DNA of 18,820 bases from Paraglomus occultum (GCA_910592205.1 CAJVPJ010000694.1:1-18820), one strand, 5' to 3'; counted from the first letter of the stretch, positions 1 to 9,575 are shown. The notes: generated by a model not told the origin, from the letters alone. Numbers and translations are program-made.

Positions 1-43
1 TGGCCAATAATCGTTTTGGTATTTTCCGGCCGATTCCGTACAC

Positions 44-200
44 AATCACGTGATTTGCCCCCGCTTTAGCCATCCCCTTAAATTGGAAATTATCAGCGTA
101 CCCAAATAATAACCTAAATAACCGTGATAATAATCCGGGAAAAGCGGGATAACGCGGTGAAAGCGGCGGATGGACGGGAAAGCGGCGGATAAATACTCGA
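44..200 (+). promoter_or_regulatory. Promoter-like block with E-box palindrome and GC-rich repeats
   Basis: A 12-bp perfect palindrome AATCACGTGATT (44-55) contains a CACGTG E-box. A CCCCT stress-type word lies just downstream (about 73-77). The 13-mer GAAAGCGGCGGAT occurs twice (159-171 and 178-190), and a relative, GGGAAAAGCGGGAT, sits at 137-150. AT-rich TATA-like words follow at about 189-215. The block is GC-richer than its surroundings and lies 130-280 bp upstream of an ATG at 323 that is followed by a splice donor. Promoter function is inferred; the repeats themselves are directly visible. Confidence 0.35.
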
Positions 201-322
201 TTATGTATTTATATCGTGAAGCTCGGAAATATTGATCCGTTGGACAGTTTTCACACAGTGATCGCACGCGAAAAGAGCCTAGTAAGATTTTCTTTGATTT
301 AAATTCACTGATTAAAAGAATA

Positions 323-645
323 ATGTCGAAAAAAGGTAGGTGTGGTTTGATAATGATCCAAAAGCTAATGATTGCGGATCAGCGGATCAGCGGGTGTGTA
401 CAGATCAGGCCCACGGCCTGTGAGGCACAATCACAGCGCCGGCCTAGAGCTTCGGCCGGACTGGCCCAAGATTCACTTCTAAACAAACTACTTGAAAATT
501 TGGAAAATTACCAATATTAGAAATGACTATGGGAATTGAATTTGGGAGTAATTGTTCACTTTTGCACCATGATCGAATTCTCCCGGGCATCTTAACGTTA
601 ACGTTAAAGATCAACAAGAATATTTTTGTCATTAACACGCAATGA
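323..645 (+). CDS. Doubtful two-exon short gene (45 aa)
   Basis: Exon 1 would be 323-335 (start codon, M-S-K-K) ending at a good donor, gtaggt. Exon 2 would be 521-645, after the acceptor ccaatattag, and it keeps frame to a TGA. A branch-like ctaaac lies about 40 nt before the acceptor. The predicted protein starts MSKKEMTMGIEFGSNCS. The stretch GIEFGSNCS faintly recalls the phosphate-loop start of Hsp70-family proteins, but nothing downstream continues that family, so it may be a decayed fragment or chance. Another possible donor inside exon 2 (before gtaattg, about 552) could lead to the open stretch 652-801. The main support is the promoter-like block upstream plus consistent splice phase; there is no confirmed homology. 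Confidence 0.22.
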
Positions 646-3063
646 TGATAGAGAGCGGACATTTATTTTATGCGCTATGACCCATGGGCGAATAAGAAAG
701 GGAAAACTGAGTTTGACAAAAGCCATAACGATAACCATCCATCAATAATAGTATGCCCGGATCTGGTTCCGCTGCAGTTTGGAGTAACGGTTGATTTCTT
801 TGGGTGATTGTCATCATTAGATCTCGCAGCAATCGGGGCTTTTTGAGTCTAACATGAGCAAATATGTTCTGAACATCGTGAAGGTTCAATGTAGAGTAAA
901 TACAGCGAACCCGAGAAGAGAAAGGGTGGTATCGCCCTGTAACGGTAAGAAGTGGGGTATTTTTATGTTAGGCTTTATCATTGGCTTTGATCTGTCGCGA
1001 TTGCGCGATTTTCTCCCCACTAGCTCCATTGTTCTATCTTTGATCGGGTGTTTGGTGAGCGGTTCTGAAACCTTACAGCTATAATAGTAAAACACCAAAC
1101 CTATTACTATGATAGTATCAGGTCGCTAAGGGTCGCTGTGAATCCAGGTACTCACCTTTGTGCAGCAACTCCGCTATCACTAGGTACCGAACTTAACGCA
1201 TATCTCTAAGTCATTGTAGGTCATTTCCCGTACGAGAGAGGATGGTTTTATGAACTAAAGCCTCTACCGCATTGGATACGGCAAGGGAGATTCCTATGGC
1301 CATTTTTAGTTATACCGTATGGTAACCGACTGTTGCCATACGGTCCCGCCTGACTGAGCGAGCTTAATACACACGTTATAACGATAACGATAAACTATGG
1401 CGTCAATGTTCACTTTGTCTGGTTTTGTTGCAGCACGCCCCAAATAATATATCAAATAATTTTTTAATAATGTTCCCCCAGTAAACAACAATAACTTTTA
1501 CATAAAATCATTATTAATGTAATATAGTACCATTATAAATTTATGCTAAACTCAGATATCTGATATAAAATGTATTAACCTACTAATCAATTAATAAGAT
1601 AGTAAAACCTCCTTACTGGTCAACCCGGCCACAGAAACTTTTTTGGCCAGTATAAAATAACCCTCATAATTATATTAAAAATCATTCCACCAATATAGCA
1701 AAAATCAGAGAAATATGACAACCTGTATAAAAACATTTTACTGTATGAAAAAAAAATGATCAGACAAATTAACAATCCGACGACAAAAATGACTTGTCAT
1801 GGATAAGCTCTAACGTTTACGTATTCCTCCAAGATTTTCGCTCAGTTACACGAATCTCCGGTTCTGCGGGGCTAATTATGTCGTAAGAAAAATTAGAGTA
1901 GACTCTACTAATACTCGATATACAGAATTACTTAAATTTTCACGTAATTGGAGCTTTATCAAAATTGGTTTTTGTCGTTGCGTTTGTGACGTAACTAAAC
2001 TTGCTCGTTAAGCAGCTTTTTATTCAACACATATTAATGTACAAAGATAATTATAATTACGGATGAATACGATTAGAAAATTATCCAAACATCGGTTGTT
2101 TATAAATTGATCTATCGCACAAAATTGAAGAAATGTCCGCGCTCATACGCGTTTACTGCTTGTATAAACAAGGAATTCCAAAAACTGTGCAACATTTCTG
2201 TTCCGTTCGTTCCAATTTGTAACGCCCCTTGATTGGCAGATTAATCACATCAGAAGCAAAAATTTGCAACGTTCATCTGTTTCCCATCCCCACCACACAC
2301 GGCTTTATTAAAAAGTGTGAAGAATAAAAGATTGTGTTGCGAAAAGGGTTCTAATGACTTTCGAAAATGTGGTCCTTTTTTGCAAAGGATGAACACTTAA
2401 AGTCTGGAAGTGAGAAGAAAAGCAACGGAATAATATGTGGAATAGAGGAACACGAAATTTGTCTTCAATTTGATTAGCTGATACAAAGCCGTTTATCGTA
2501 TTGTTTGTACAATTCCATCAATTTAAAATCTTTTAATCAGTAAGATTGTAATTAGTTGTAAGGTAATCAAATTTGTTTCATGTTATTATTATGTGCTATG
2601 GCAAACTAATTTTTACGAGACCGACTTATCGAATGTAAGATCAAGCATCGTTACCCGGAAAATGAATATATAAATTCAATCTCCATTTTATAATACTTGT
2701 ATTATGAGCTTAAATCGACGAATTGTAACAACCACAATCGATGACAACGATAAAAGTTTATGTTCCGAGAAGCTATACGGTTAACAGCTTGGTTTGTTGA
2801 CAAATTAATGATTTATTAATTACTAGCAAACGAGCATATTGCTACATTTATTTCTTTCAAGTAAAAATAAAGCAGGGTAACATAAACAGAATAAATATTT
2901 AAATTATTGATAATCTTTTTACGATTTTACTTGAAAAAATAAAGAAAGTAAAAATAATAAAAAAACAGCAACAAAGAACAGACAATAACAATATGGTATT
3001 AATTGCCAGAGCGAACTAATAAAATAATTTCAAACGTTGAATATGCCGCCCATTGTTTTTGCT
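646..3063. other. Non-coding spacer, no supported gene
   Basis: This 2.4-kb stretch is AT-rich, especially from 1440 onward. Short open stretches occur on both strands between 650 and 1490, but none shows a recognisable domain, consistent splice junctions or codon bias. It holds a 9-bp-arm inverted repeat (1314-1344) and a 12-bp palindrome (1552-1563). AATAAA-type words at about 2865-2945 lie beyond the stop of the minus-strand secreted-protein gene, but on the opposite strand. No tRNA or rRNA gene was recognised. Confidence 0.5.
1314..1344. repeat. Inverted repeat (9-bp arms, 13-nt loop)
   Basis: ACCGTATGG at 1314-1322 is complementary to CCATACGGT at 1336-1344, giving a perfect 9-bp stem with a 13-nt loop. 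The word ACCGTATGGT recurs once at 18134-18143. Its function is unknown. It could be a remnant of a small mobile element or a protein-binding dyad. Confidence 0.5.
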
Positions 3064-3630
3064 TTAAGGTGAAGATGATGGGTTGCTGGGACCAGCGGTA
3101 ACAGTAGGAACAGGACTGCTAGTAATATTTGCGCAGTCTACGACAGGAATTACTGGCGCAATTCCAAGAATTCTCTCGTTAGTTGAAAATTCGTCCACGA
3201 CAAAGCAACACTGGTTTTGGATGTCGGCGATCGATACGGTTGACGCTGAAAAGATTGGCTGGTTGAAACTTGCAAAGTCCAAGTCGAGAATGGCGGGATC
3301 TCCAGGCGTAGTGGTGTTGGCTGTGCTGCAATCGGCCACGTGAACATCATAGACACCTTCAATTGGCCCGTTTACTGTACCAAAGATATTTATAATGCCG
3401 TCGATTTGCAGGGTGGGTCTGGGCGATTGCACAAATTGGAGATACCCATTAAACGTGTTGCCAGCAAATCCAGGAGGCGCAACCGCGGGAATGTCGCCTT
3501 GCGTAAATACACATCTAGAAACAGGGCAACATGGCTTATTCCATCTTTTTTCGAGAGGAGAGGCATCGAATGGCGTAAGATTGGCGAGAATCAAAGCGAC
3601 AGAGAGGAAAAGAAAATAGACAGATTTCAT
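3064..3630 (-). CDS. Small secreted cysteine-containing protein with Kex2 site
   Basis: Intronless 188-aa protein of no recognised family. Residues 1-24 form a classical signal peptide (basic start MKS, hydrophobic FLFLSVALILA, then a small-residue cleavage region near DAS). A Leu-Glu-Lys-Arg dibasic site at residues 26-29 fits Kex2 processing, so the mature chain probably starts at Trp30. Seven cysteines follow, including two CC pairs (C34-C35 in KPCC, and NQCC), which suggests disulfides. Sequons NTT and NIT could be N-glycosylated, and the tail is Ser/Thr/Pro-rich (possible O-mannosylation). No transmembrane helix or clear GPI signal is seen. A TATA box lies 81 bp upstream of the start codon. 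It could be a cell-surface or effector-type protein; a role in host interaction is speculation. Confidence is high for a real secreted protein and low for function. Confidence 0.85.
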   Translation of the reverse strand: MKSVYFLFLSVALILANLTPFDASPLEKRWNKPCCPVSRCVFTQGDIPAVAPPGFAGNTFNGYLQFVQSPRPTLQIDGIINIFGTVNGPIEGVYDVHVADCSTANTTTPGDPAILDLDFASFNQPIFSASTVSIADIQNQCCFVVDEFSTNERILGIAPVIPVVDCANITSSPVPTVTAGPSNPSSSP

Positions 3631-3710
3631 TTTAGTTTTTTTTTTGAATGTTTCTTCAGTTGACTACTATGTCGGTTGGGAAGTGAGGGAAAAAACCTCG
3701 AATTGCTCCC

Positions 3711-3718
3711 AATTTATA
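3711..3718 (-). promoter_or_regulatory. TATA box of the secreted-protein gene
   Basis: On the minus strand the sequence reads gcTATAAATTggg, a near-canonical TATA element. It ends about 80 bp upstream of the ATG at 3630 and is followed by a pyrimidine/A-rich leader. Spacing fits a TATA-driven fungal promoter with a short 5' leader. Confidence 0.6.
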
Positions 3719-3973
3719 GCTTTCAAACATAAATTTATTAAATGGGTCTCCATATTGCTTTTACTATTATTATGTAATTTCGTAACAAGAAACTTACAAA
3801 ATCGGAAGTCTTAATAATATCAAGAGGTAACTATAAATTGTCAAACAGACACCTACGTATTCTCAAATACTTCTCAAAAACTTGGTTAGCTCTTCTTCCG
3901 CAGTCAAGGAGACATACAGGTTTTGTACATGATTCAGTAAAAATTTGGGGCAAATGAACAATAAAACATAGCA

Positions 3974-4185
3974 GAGTTTTCTCAAAAAACACGACTTGTA
4001 ATAAAATCAGGTATTATTTTTTTTTAATTAATGATGTCATTTGACTTTATCACGGAGCGAGGACAACGAGATTAATTATTGAAAGCAAAAAGCGGAATTT
4101 TTCCCAAGATCCATGACTGATAATAAAATCAAGTATTTTTTTGTAAAATTTTAACTAATGATGTCATTCGACTTGTTCACGAAGA
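3974..4185. repeat. Diverged direct duplication, about 85-bp units
   Basis: The segment at about 3974-4058 (AGTTTTCTC..., taataaaatca, a T-rich run, then aatgatgtcat) is repeated with substitutions and small indels at about 4095-4185. Matching landmarks are offset by 122 bp (taataaaatca) and 127 bp (aatgatgtcat). It lies 0.35-0.55 kb upstream of the secreted-protein start, so it may be duplicated promoter sequence. Confidence 0.65.
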
Positions 4186-5645
4186 ACCACTATAAAGTTT
4201 TCACAACGTGAAATAACCTCATTGTACATCCAAATCTCTGATAAGAGTGATGTATCAATCTCGACATGATGATATCATTTTTGAATATATTCAAAACAAT
4301 CGTTACCAGAGTTGGCATATGTGAATAGTGAATTAATGGCTTACTCTGGAAAAAAAAAAAGCCTTAACGATATTAAGATCGCTTAGCAAAGTGTTAATTT
4401 TCTGTGGGTGCTTTCAGTTCTGCATCTTATTTTGTTTGGTGTGATAGAGACAAATTTACGCGGTAAATGTCCACCATGTTTTCAATTACCGTAAACGTTG
4501 CAATTCAAGTAATCTGCGCATGAAATGACTATTAAAACTCTTCAATCTGTTAAAACTATCTTTCAGCGAACCAGTTGATCTTACCATATTCGTTGAATGT
4601 GCGTACCATTATAAAATCTTAAGCTTGTTTTATTAAAGACTAACGAGATCCAAATAATAAGGATTATATTAAGGAAATCTCCCGCGTGTTCATCTATGCA
4701 CGGCAACCAAGGGGTGAACGAAAACCGACGTAAGTTTTTTAATTAAAATTAAAACGCACGCCATACGATGACGTGTTCGGTAACTGCTAAATGACTGATA
4801 TCCATAATTTACAAATTTCCTATTGTTTAATGTTTCCCCCCCCGATTGTCATTATTTGTAAGGATATTTAATAGTATTACCAAACAAGTTTCCTGCATTT
4901 TTTGGCTATCAACTTTAGACCGTTTTTGGTAATATAAATGAAGTGAGCGTCTGTGTGAGATTTTTAAGTTTGTGTAACAATCTTACGTTCTAGAACCGTC
5001 TGTTCGTTCATTCGATTCGCTACGTTACGTCTTTCGTTGGGATGAAGAACACTGTACATGTACTTGTTCATAATTACAAAAACGAACGTACTAGTACGTC
5101 ATTGAAATGTCAGACGTTTGAGAATTCAACTGGTTTGAATCGCAGGTTTTCATTTTGCAAGTTGTGTACACGATTTCTTTACAAACACACTTGTCACGAA
5201 ACCGGATCTTCACATTAAATGTATGCTGTCATTAATACGTAACTTTTTTTTCTCTCTTCTTACTATTGTTTTTACGGAGGCAACTGATCACACGATGGAA
5301 AGTAAGAGTCACACATTTCTTACGGAAGCTGTTCGACAACCAAATTAAGTCTGATTCCTTGTAAAAACGTTAGATCTTTAGTTATCAAACGACAGATGGC
5401 AGTAAGACTTTACCCCCATATCTGTATTGAATTTCTCAGAATCAAATGCTGCAAATTACACGTTATGATATTAGTTTTACCCTCCCCCCCCATCTTCTTT
5501 ACGATTCCTACAAGCCCTAATTCCATCCTATCACGATTCCAAGCGTGTATTCTGTTCGGAAAATTTAGATCCATCACAATGATTGAATTAAATTCATGAG
5601 GGAAGACGGTATGGATTACAAACACTTTACAGCGAAAATGTTGGA

Positions 5646-5677
5646 CACGACATCCTCACGACATCCTCACGACACCT
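5646..5677. repeat. 11-bp tandem repeat (cacgacatcct)
   Basis: Two exact copies of CACGACATCCT (5646-5656 and 5657-5667) are followed by a third shortened copy ending at about 5677. Related CCTCRCGAYR-like words continue to about 5822, making a degenerate low-complexity patch of roughly 180 bp. An open reading frame crosses it, but it looks like a by-product of the repeat. Confidence 0.6.
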
Positions 5678-6245
5678 ACGACGACACAACTCTGGCGTTC
5701 TACTTCCTATTCCGTCGATGCCTCACGATACTGTTCATTGTAAACTGGTGTTGGATAATATTCTGCAAAACGTTACCACCTCGCGACATGATAGCTCATG
5801 ATACCTCCCGATGCCTCCACGTTACTTCAGAACAACCGAGAATGGCGAATTATCCATAGACTTTGTAGAATGAGCTTTTTATTGATAATCCTTTTGTCTT
5901 CCTCTTTTTTTTTTTTTTTGATCTTTTCAATATTTAACGTTCGTTATTAGTACGACTGTTGTAAATTTGGGTTGTTACCAATGTCAATATCTGATCTAAC
6001 AATGTTATGTGATATTGTCCACTTGTCTCACGTTCTCAATCTTTTTCTTTTTGACGGGGATTGGATTTGTCGGCTTTTCATTACAATAGACCACCCGTTA
6101 TATATATTTGGTCTACGATTTTGTTCTTATTTTGCTGGTAACAGAAAAGCGACATCTGTTTTTGTTTTTTTTTTTTTCATGATCCAGAGTTTTCCAGTAG
6201 CCATTTCATAATAAACATATGCTTAATAATCAACCTAATTCTGCA

Positions 6246-6288
6246 GAGGAGGGAGGAAGAGATGGGTGGAGGAGGGAGGATGAGGAGG
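6246..6288 (+). repeat. Purine/G-rich tract
   Basis: A nearly uninterrupted run of G and A with many GG and GGG blocks, on the + strand. It has G-quadruplex potential. On the minus strand it is a C/T tract ending in tctgcag, resembling a splice acceptor, but it lies about 350 bp past the MBF-type stop codon and no coding exon follows it. Confidence 0.45.
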
Positions 6289-6494
6289 CTCTGTGCAGGG
6301 GCGGTTGGGAATGTGTCAGGATCTAGTAGTATTCACCGCGTAAACCAGGGCGATATGCACTAGAGATTTTGGATTTCAGTGTTGTTTTTTTTCATTTAAA
6401 AGTAAGATTATCTTAGCTATTTATTAACATTTTAATTACAATACATGTCAAACATAAATTGCTTTCCAAATAAAAAATTTTCCAACACTACAAA

Positions 6495-6518
6495 AACACA
6501 CACACACACACACACACG
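6495..6518. repeat. CA/TG dinucleotide microsatellite
   Basis: About a dozen AC units in a row, followed by a degenerate CA-rich stretch to about 6600. It starts roughly 115 bp beyond the stop codon of the minus-strand MBF-type gene, so on that transcript it would be a GU-rich 3' UTR element. Confidence 0.7.
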
Positions 6519-6633
6519 CACGCACACACTCAAACACACACTCGCACGCGCATACACAAACCCCTCTCACCCCGACAAAACCCCAAACACAATAACAAAA
6601 AGCCAATAAAACATACCCTCCCTAAAAATCCGT

Positions 6634-9546
6634 TCACTCTGCTGCAGGTAGATTAGTCATTACAAGTGTATCCAAGCTTTTCTCGAGAGAACTAATTTCC
6701 GGCGACAAGGACGAGGCCAGTCGCAGTAAGAGTTTGTATCGGATAAGTCTATCGTCACGGTGAATTATTTTCTCTGTAAGAGTAGATATTGCTTGGTTTC
6801 GTGTTTCTTGTATTTCGTGCAGTTCGTTGCGAAGTTTATCGACCCTGTTTTGTTAATTGTTGGAATCGCGTTAATGGAATAAATGCATCTTTGTATTTTT
6901 GGTGAATGGTTAACGGTTGAATAATACTTACATCTCCAGCTTGCCTCCATTACATACAACCGCCTTGTCCTCTTTCTCCATTTCTTCATTGACCATTTCC
7001 TCCAACCTCAACCCCCTATTCTTTTTAATTTCCTCTTTCACAAACCACTCTAGCTCAGCCACCTTCTTCTTCATCCCGCTTATTTCTTGTGCTTTTTTAT
7101 TTATTTCCTCAGCCACCTGTTTTCCAGCCTCCATATCCTTCTGACACTGCGCCAACTTCTGTTGCATCTTTCCCAGTTCGTCGTCTAACGACCGCAGCCG
7201 TTCATCATATGATGATTGAAATTCTTGCATTATTTGAGTAGCACTTGGCAGCAAGTTTTCTCGAGTCCCTCGTAAGCCATTCAACGCCGATGATGAAGCC
7301 GGTGGAGGAATCGTATCGCAATTATTGTACGGATGCGAGCACGGACTCGGACTGGGAAGAGAACTAGCACGTATTCTAGCTTCAGCATCTAATTCTAAAA
7401 TGTAGTCTTCTACATTTTTACCTTCTTTGTTTCTAATAGTGGGATCGGCTCCGTGGTCCATTAAAAGACGTACCAGTTTTTTATTAGCATGTTTTGCTGC
7501 AATTACTAACGTAGTGTCTCCGAGCGAATTCTTGCAATTGATGACAAACAAGCGAATGCGCTCGTCCGAATGTTCTGCTAGTCGCCGTAGAACCAGCTCC
7601 ATGTAATATTTCGATGGTCCTACTCGACCCCTTGCTCCAGCCGCAATCGCTATATGATGCAATACATTTTGCCTATTGTGATCTGTTAGACCAATCGTTT
7701 GGTGAAGCAAGTCCAGCAGTTGATCGAATACATTATTTTCTTGGTTATATGGAAACATGACACTCCGCATTAATGCTGTTTCGCCATGCATATTCTGAGC
7801 ATCAATCCGCGCTCCCGCTTGTATTAATAATCTTGCCATTTCTATGTTTGCCATTGCAGCCGACCAGTGTAGTGCCGTATGATCCTGCTGATCGATGACT
7901 ACGTTGGGATCAAAGTCGACGGGCGGGTTTATGATAAAGTCTGGTATTTGTGCAGCATTTGTGGTGAAATACCGTAACATTGCTTCTCCATAATGTCTGG
8001 CTATAGACTGAGAAAGAGAGGTTCTTGATAGCTTGTGAGAACGTCCATTGTGGTCATTACCATTTCTTCTCTTTCGTCGTGCTCTTTGTATGGATGACCC
8101 AACATCCGATTCAGTTGATTCGTTTGCCGAGTCTAACTGAGCCGGCGTATGGGAAAGCGAAGATACTTCTGATGTGTGAGTGGATTGTGGGGAGGCCGCG
8201 CTGATTAGTTCGTTTGTGTCTGCATCTGTTTCTTCTACTGGCTCGACACGAGGTGATTCGAGGCGTTCTTTTTTTAAAGATTTCTTCGTTACGCGTGGTT
8301 TGATGGGTTTTGTATCTTTTGGTTCACGTGGTTTACGTGGTTTATTCGATGCCGCTGTTACGTGCTTGGGTGCTAATGGGGGACTATCGGCAGTTGGTAC
8401 AAAGTCTATTATTGGTCGTAAAACTTCTTTGACACCGTACTTTGCTGCTAACTCTACGCCTATTGGATAGGGAACCCAAGTACCTGCATGTGGGTTGAGG
8501 GCGAAAAATCCGTCAGTTTGATGAGGGAAAGGATAAAGATTGATAAATGTCAAATGTTTATATTATAAACGGTTGGCAGTTATTCTTTGAATAACGCGAA
8601 GAGAATATCATTGAACGCGTCAAATGAATTGGTGTACGCTGTGAATTCAAAATAACGTGTCTCACGCACTCTTGACAAGAACGTGAGTTCTCTGATATCT
8701 ATCAAACTAGATGAAAAAATTCCCGTATTGCAAGCACTAATGAGTCAAACGTGAGAATATAGAGCGATGTAATCTACCTTGATATTTTCCATACCCTCCC
8801 TGGACTTTTTCATGATCACCCTTCTGGACTTCACGTTCTAAAATCCTAGTTCGATGTGGCTTATCGAAATCAGCTACTTTGAGTATTTGGGTGGCGTTCA
8901 ACCATCCATCTGTAATAAACAAAAAAGGGGGGGGGGGAGGGGGTGGGAGTAGACGAAGGGGAAGAGGGGAGGAGAGGGGGGGATTAATTAACACAGATTC
9001 TGTTAGAACAATAGATATCAGAGACTTGGAATGAGTGAATTAATTGAATGTGGGAATAAAGTATACCTGTTTTCCTTCTCATCACTTTAGAAAAGCCGAA
9101 CAAAGACGTTAGTATGAATAAGTAACCGGCAGACAAGAAAAATTGATACACCATAATGTAATATTGTTATGACTGTATAAAACGTTAGATATAATCTTTC
9201 ATCTACATTAAATAACACATTTCGTATTTTATAGTCTTTGTTGCATTCAATACAAGTGGTTGTTTTATCCTCCTTAATATACCAGATACTTGCCTGCGAT
9301 GCCTGTAAAGAGAGCCATCACGTAAAATAAATTGGTATTAGTTGTAAGGTTTGTTCCTTTGTTAGACAGAGTTCTTGTTCTATATAGACCAAACAGGGTA
9401 TTCCTACCTTTGCATCTGAACTCCCATACACCCACCCCGGAATATGTCGCTTTGTAGATCTGCATGTCAGACAAAATGGCAGGAGTATTTACAGTGCTCG
9501 GTGAGCTGGTTGCAGCCGTTCTTGACGGTGTTGTACTATTATCCAT
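6634..9546 (-). CDS. MBF/Res-type cell-cycle transcription factor (APSES + ankyrin)
   Basis: DNA-binding subunit of an MBF/SBF-like complex (Mbp1/Swi4, Res1/Res2 family), which activates G1/S genes through MCB/SCB sites. My model has six exons: 9408-9546, 9294-9302, 9067-9084, 8778-8909, 6932-8483 and 6634-6844, joining in frame to 686 aa, close to Res1/Res2 length. The APSES domain spans residues 28-127 ([43 protein letters not shown]). It is followed by the PPLAPKH linker, a basic NLS-like RARRKRR near 233-239, ankyrin repeats at 300-462 ([16 protein letters not shown]) and a coiled coil at about 520-610. The C-terminal exon ([11 protein letters not shown]) matches the family's end region. 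Intron 2 has a GC donor; exons 2 and 3 are microexons. The intron 5 donor overlaps an apparent stop. Which paralogue it is (Mbp1- or Res2-like) is not resolved. Confidence 0.93.
8926..8982 (-). repeat. C-rich pyrimidine tract in intron 3 of the MBF-type gene
   Basis: On the coding strand this is a long run of C and T with a block of about ten C residues, placed directly before ttttttgtttattacag, the acceptor of exon 4. It is an unusually long, C-rich polypyrimidine tract; the + strand is correspondingly G-rich with quadruplex potential. Confidence 0.6.
9067..9084 (-). other. 18-nt microexon of the MBF-type gene
   Basis: Encodes the VMRRKT part of the APSES domain. It is preceded by a tactaac branch site and the acceptor tctaaag, and followed by the donor gtatac. 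Its length is a multiple of three, so skipping it would also keep frame. Confidence 0.85.
9294..9302 (-). other. 9-nt microexon of the MBF-type gene
   Basis: GCATCGCAG, preceded by the acceptor ctctttacag and followed by gcaagt, the preferred donor of GC-AG introns. With the flanking exons it completes CKGIAVMRRK, matching the family pattern (GVAVMRRR in relatives). Leaving it out keeps the frame but deletes three residues from a conserved part of the DNA-binding domain. Confidence 0.8.
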
Positions 9547-9556
9547 TCTATTCGGT

Positions 9557-9575
9557 TATATATATATATATATAT
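9557..9575. repeat. (TA)n microsatellite upstream of the MBF-type start
   Basis: Nineteen nucleotides of alternating T and A end 11 nt before the start codon at 9546. This is too close to the ATG for a TATA box with a usual leader, so it is more likely part of the 5' leader or simple repeat DNA. Confidence 0.6.

Larger units (their letters stand above)
3719..6633. other. Long AT-rich spacer with repeats
   Basis: This is the shared spacer upstream of the secreted-protein gene and downstream of the MBF-type gene. No exon with a recognisable domain was found on either strand. It contains a diverged direct duplication (3974-4185), three ATGATRTCAT words (4031, 4158, 4269), two palindromes near 5054-5099, an 11-bp tandem repeat (5646-5677), T homopolymers, a purine/G-rich tract (6246-6288) and a CA microsatellite (about 6495-6518). 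The last two probably lie in or near the 3' UTR of the MBF-type gene. Confidence 0.5.

Noticed and set aside
652-801. Open stretch with VPLQFGVTV, loosely like the Hsp70 PLSLGIET motif
   Set aside because: Other conserved Hsp70 motifs are absent and two other frames are also open over part of it; likely coincidence.
1180-1290. Weak resemblance to the start of large-subunit rRNA (gaacttaa-gcatatc)
   Set aside because: The match is short and broken, the flanking sequence does not continue as rRNA, and the region is not GC-rich.
1195-1308. Minus-strand short ORF starting MAIGISLAVSNAVEAL
   Set aside because: Thirty codons only; no splice-consistent continuation and no recognised family.
8484-8553. 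ATG at 8553 as the start of the ankyrin/APSES protein
   Set aside because: This segment reads in frame but belongs to intron 4; splicing at 8483 joins KYQG to TWVP, completing the conserved APSES domain.
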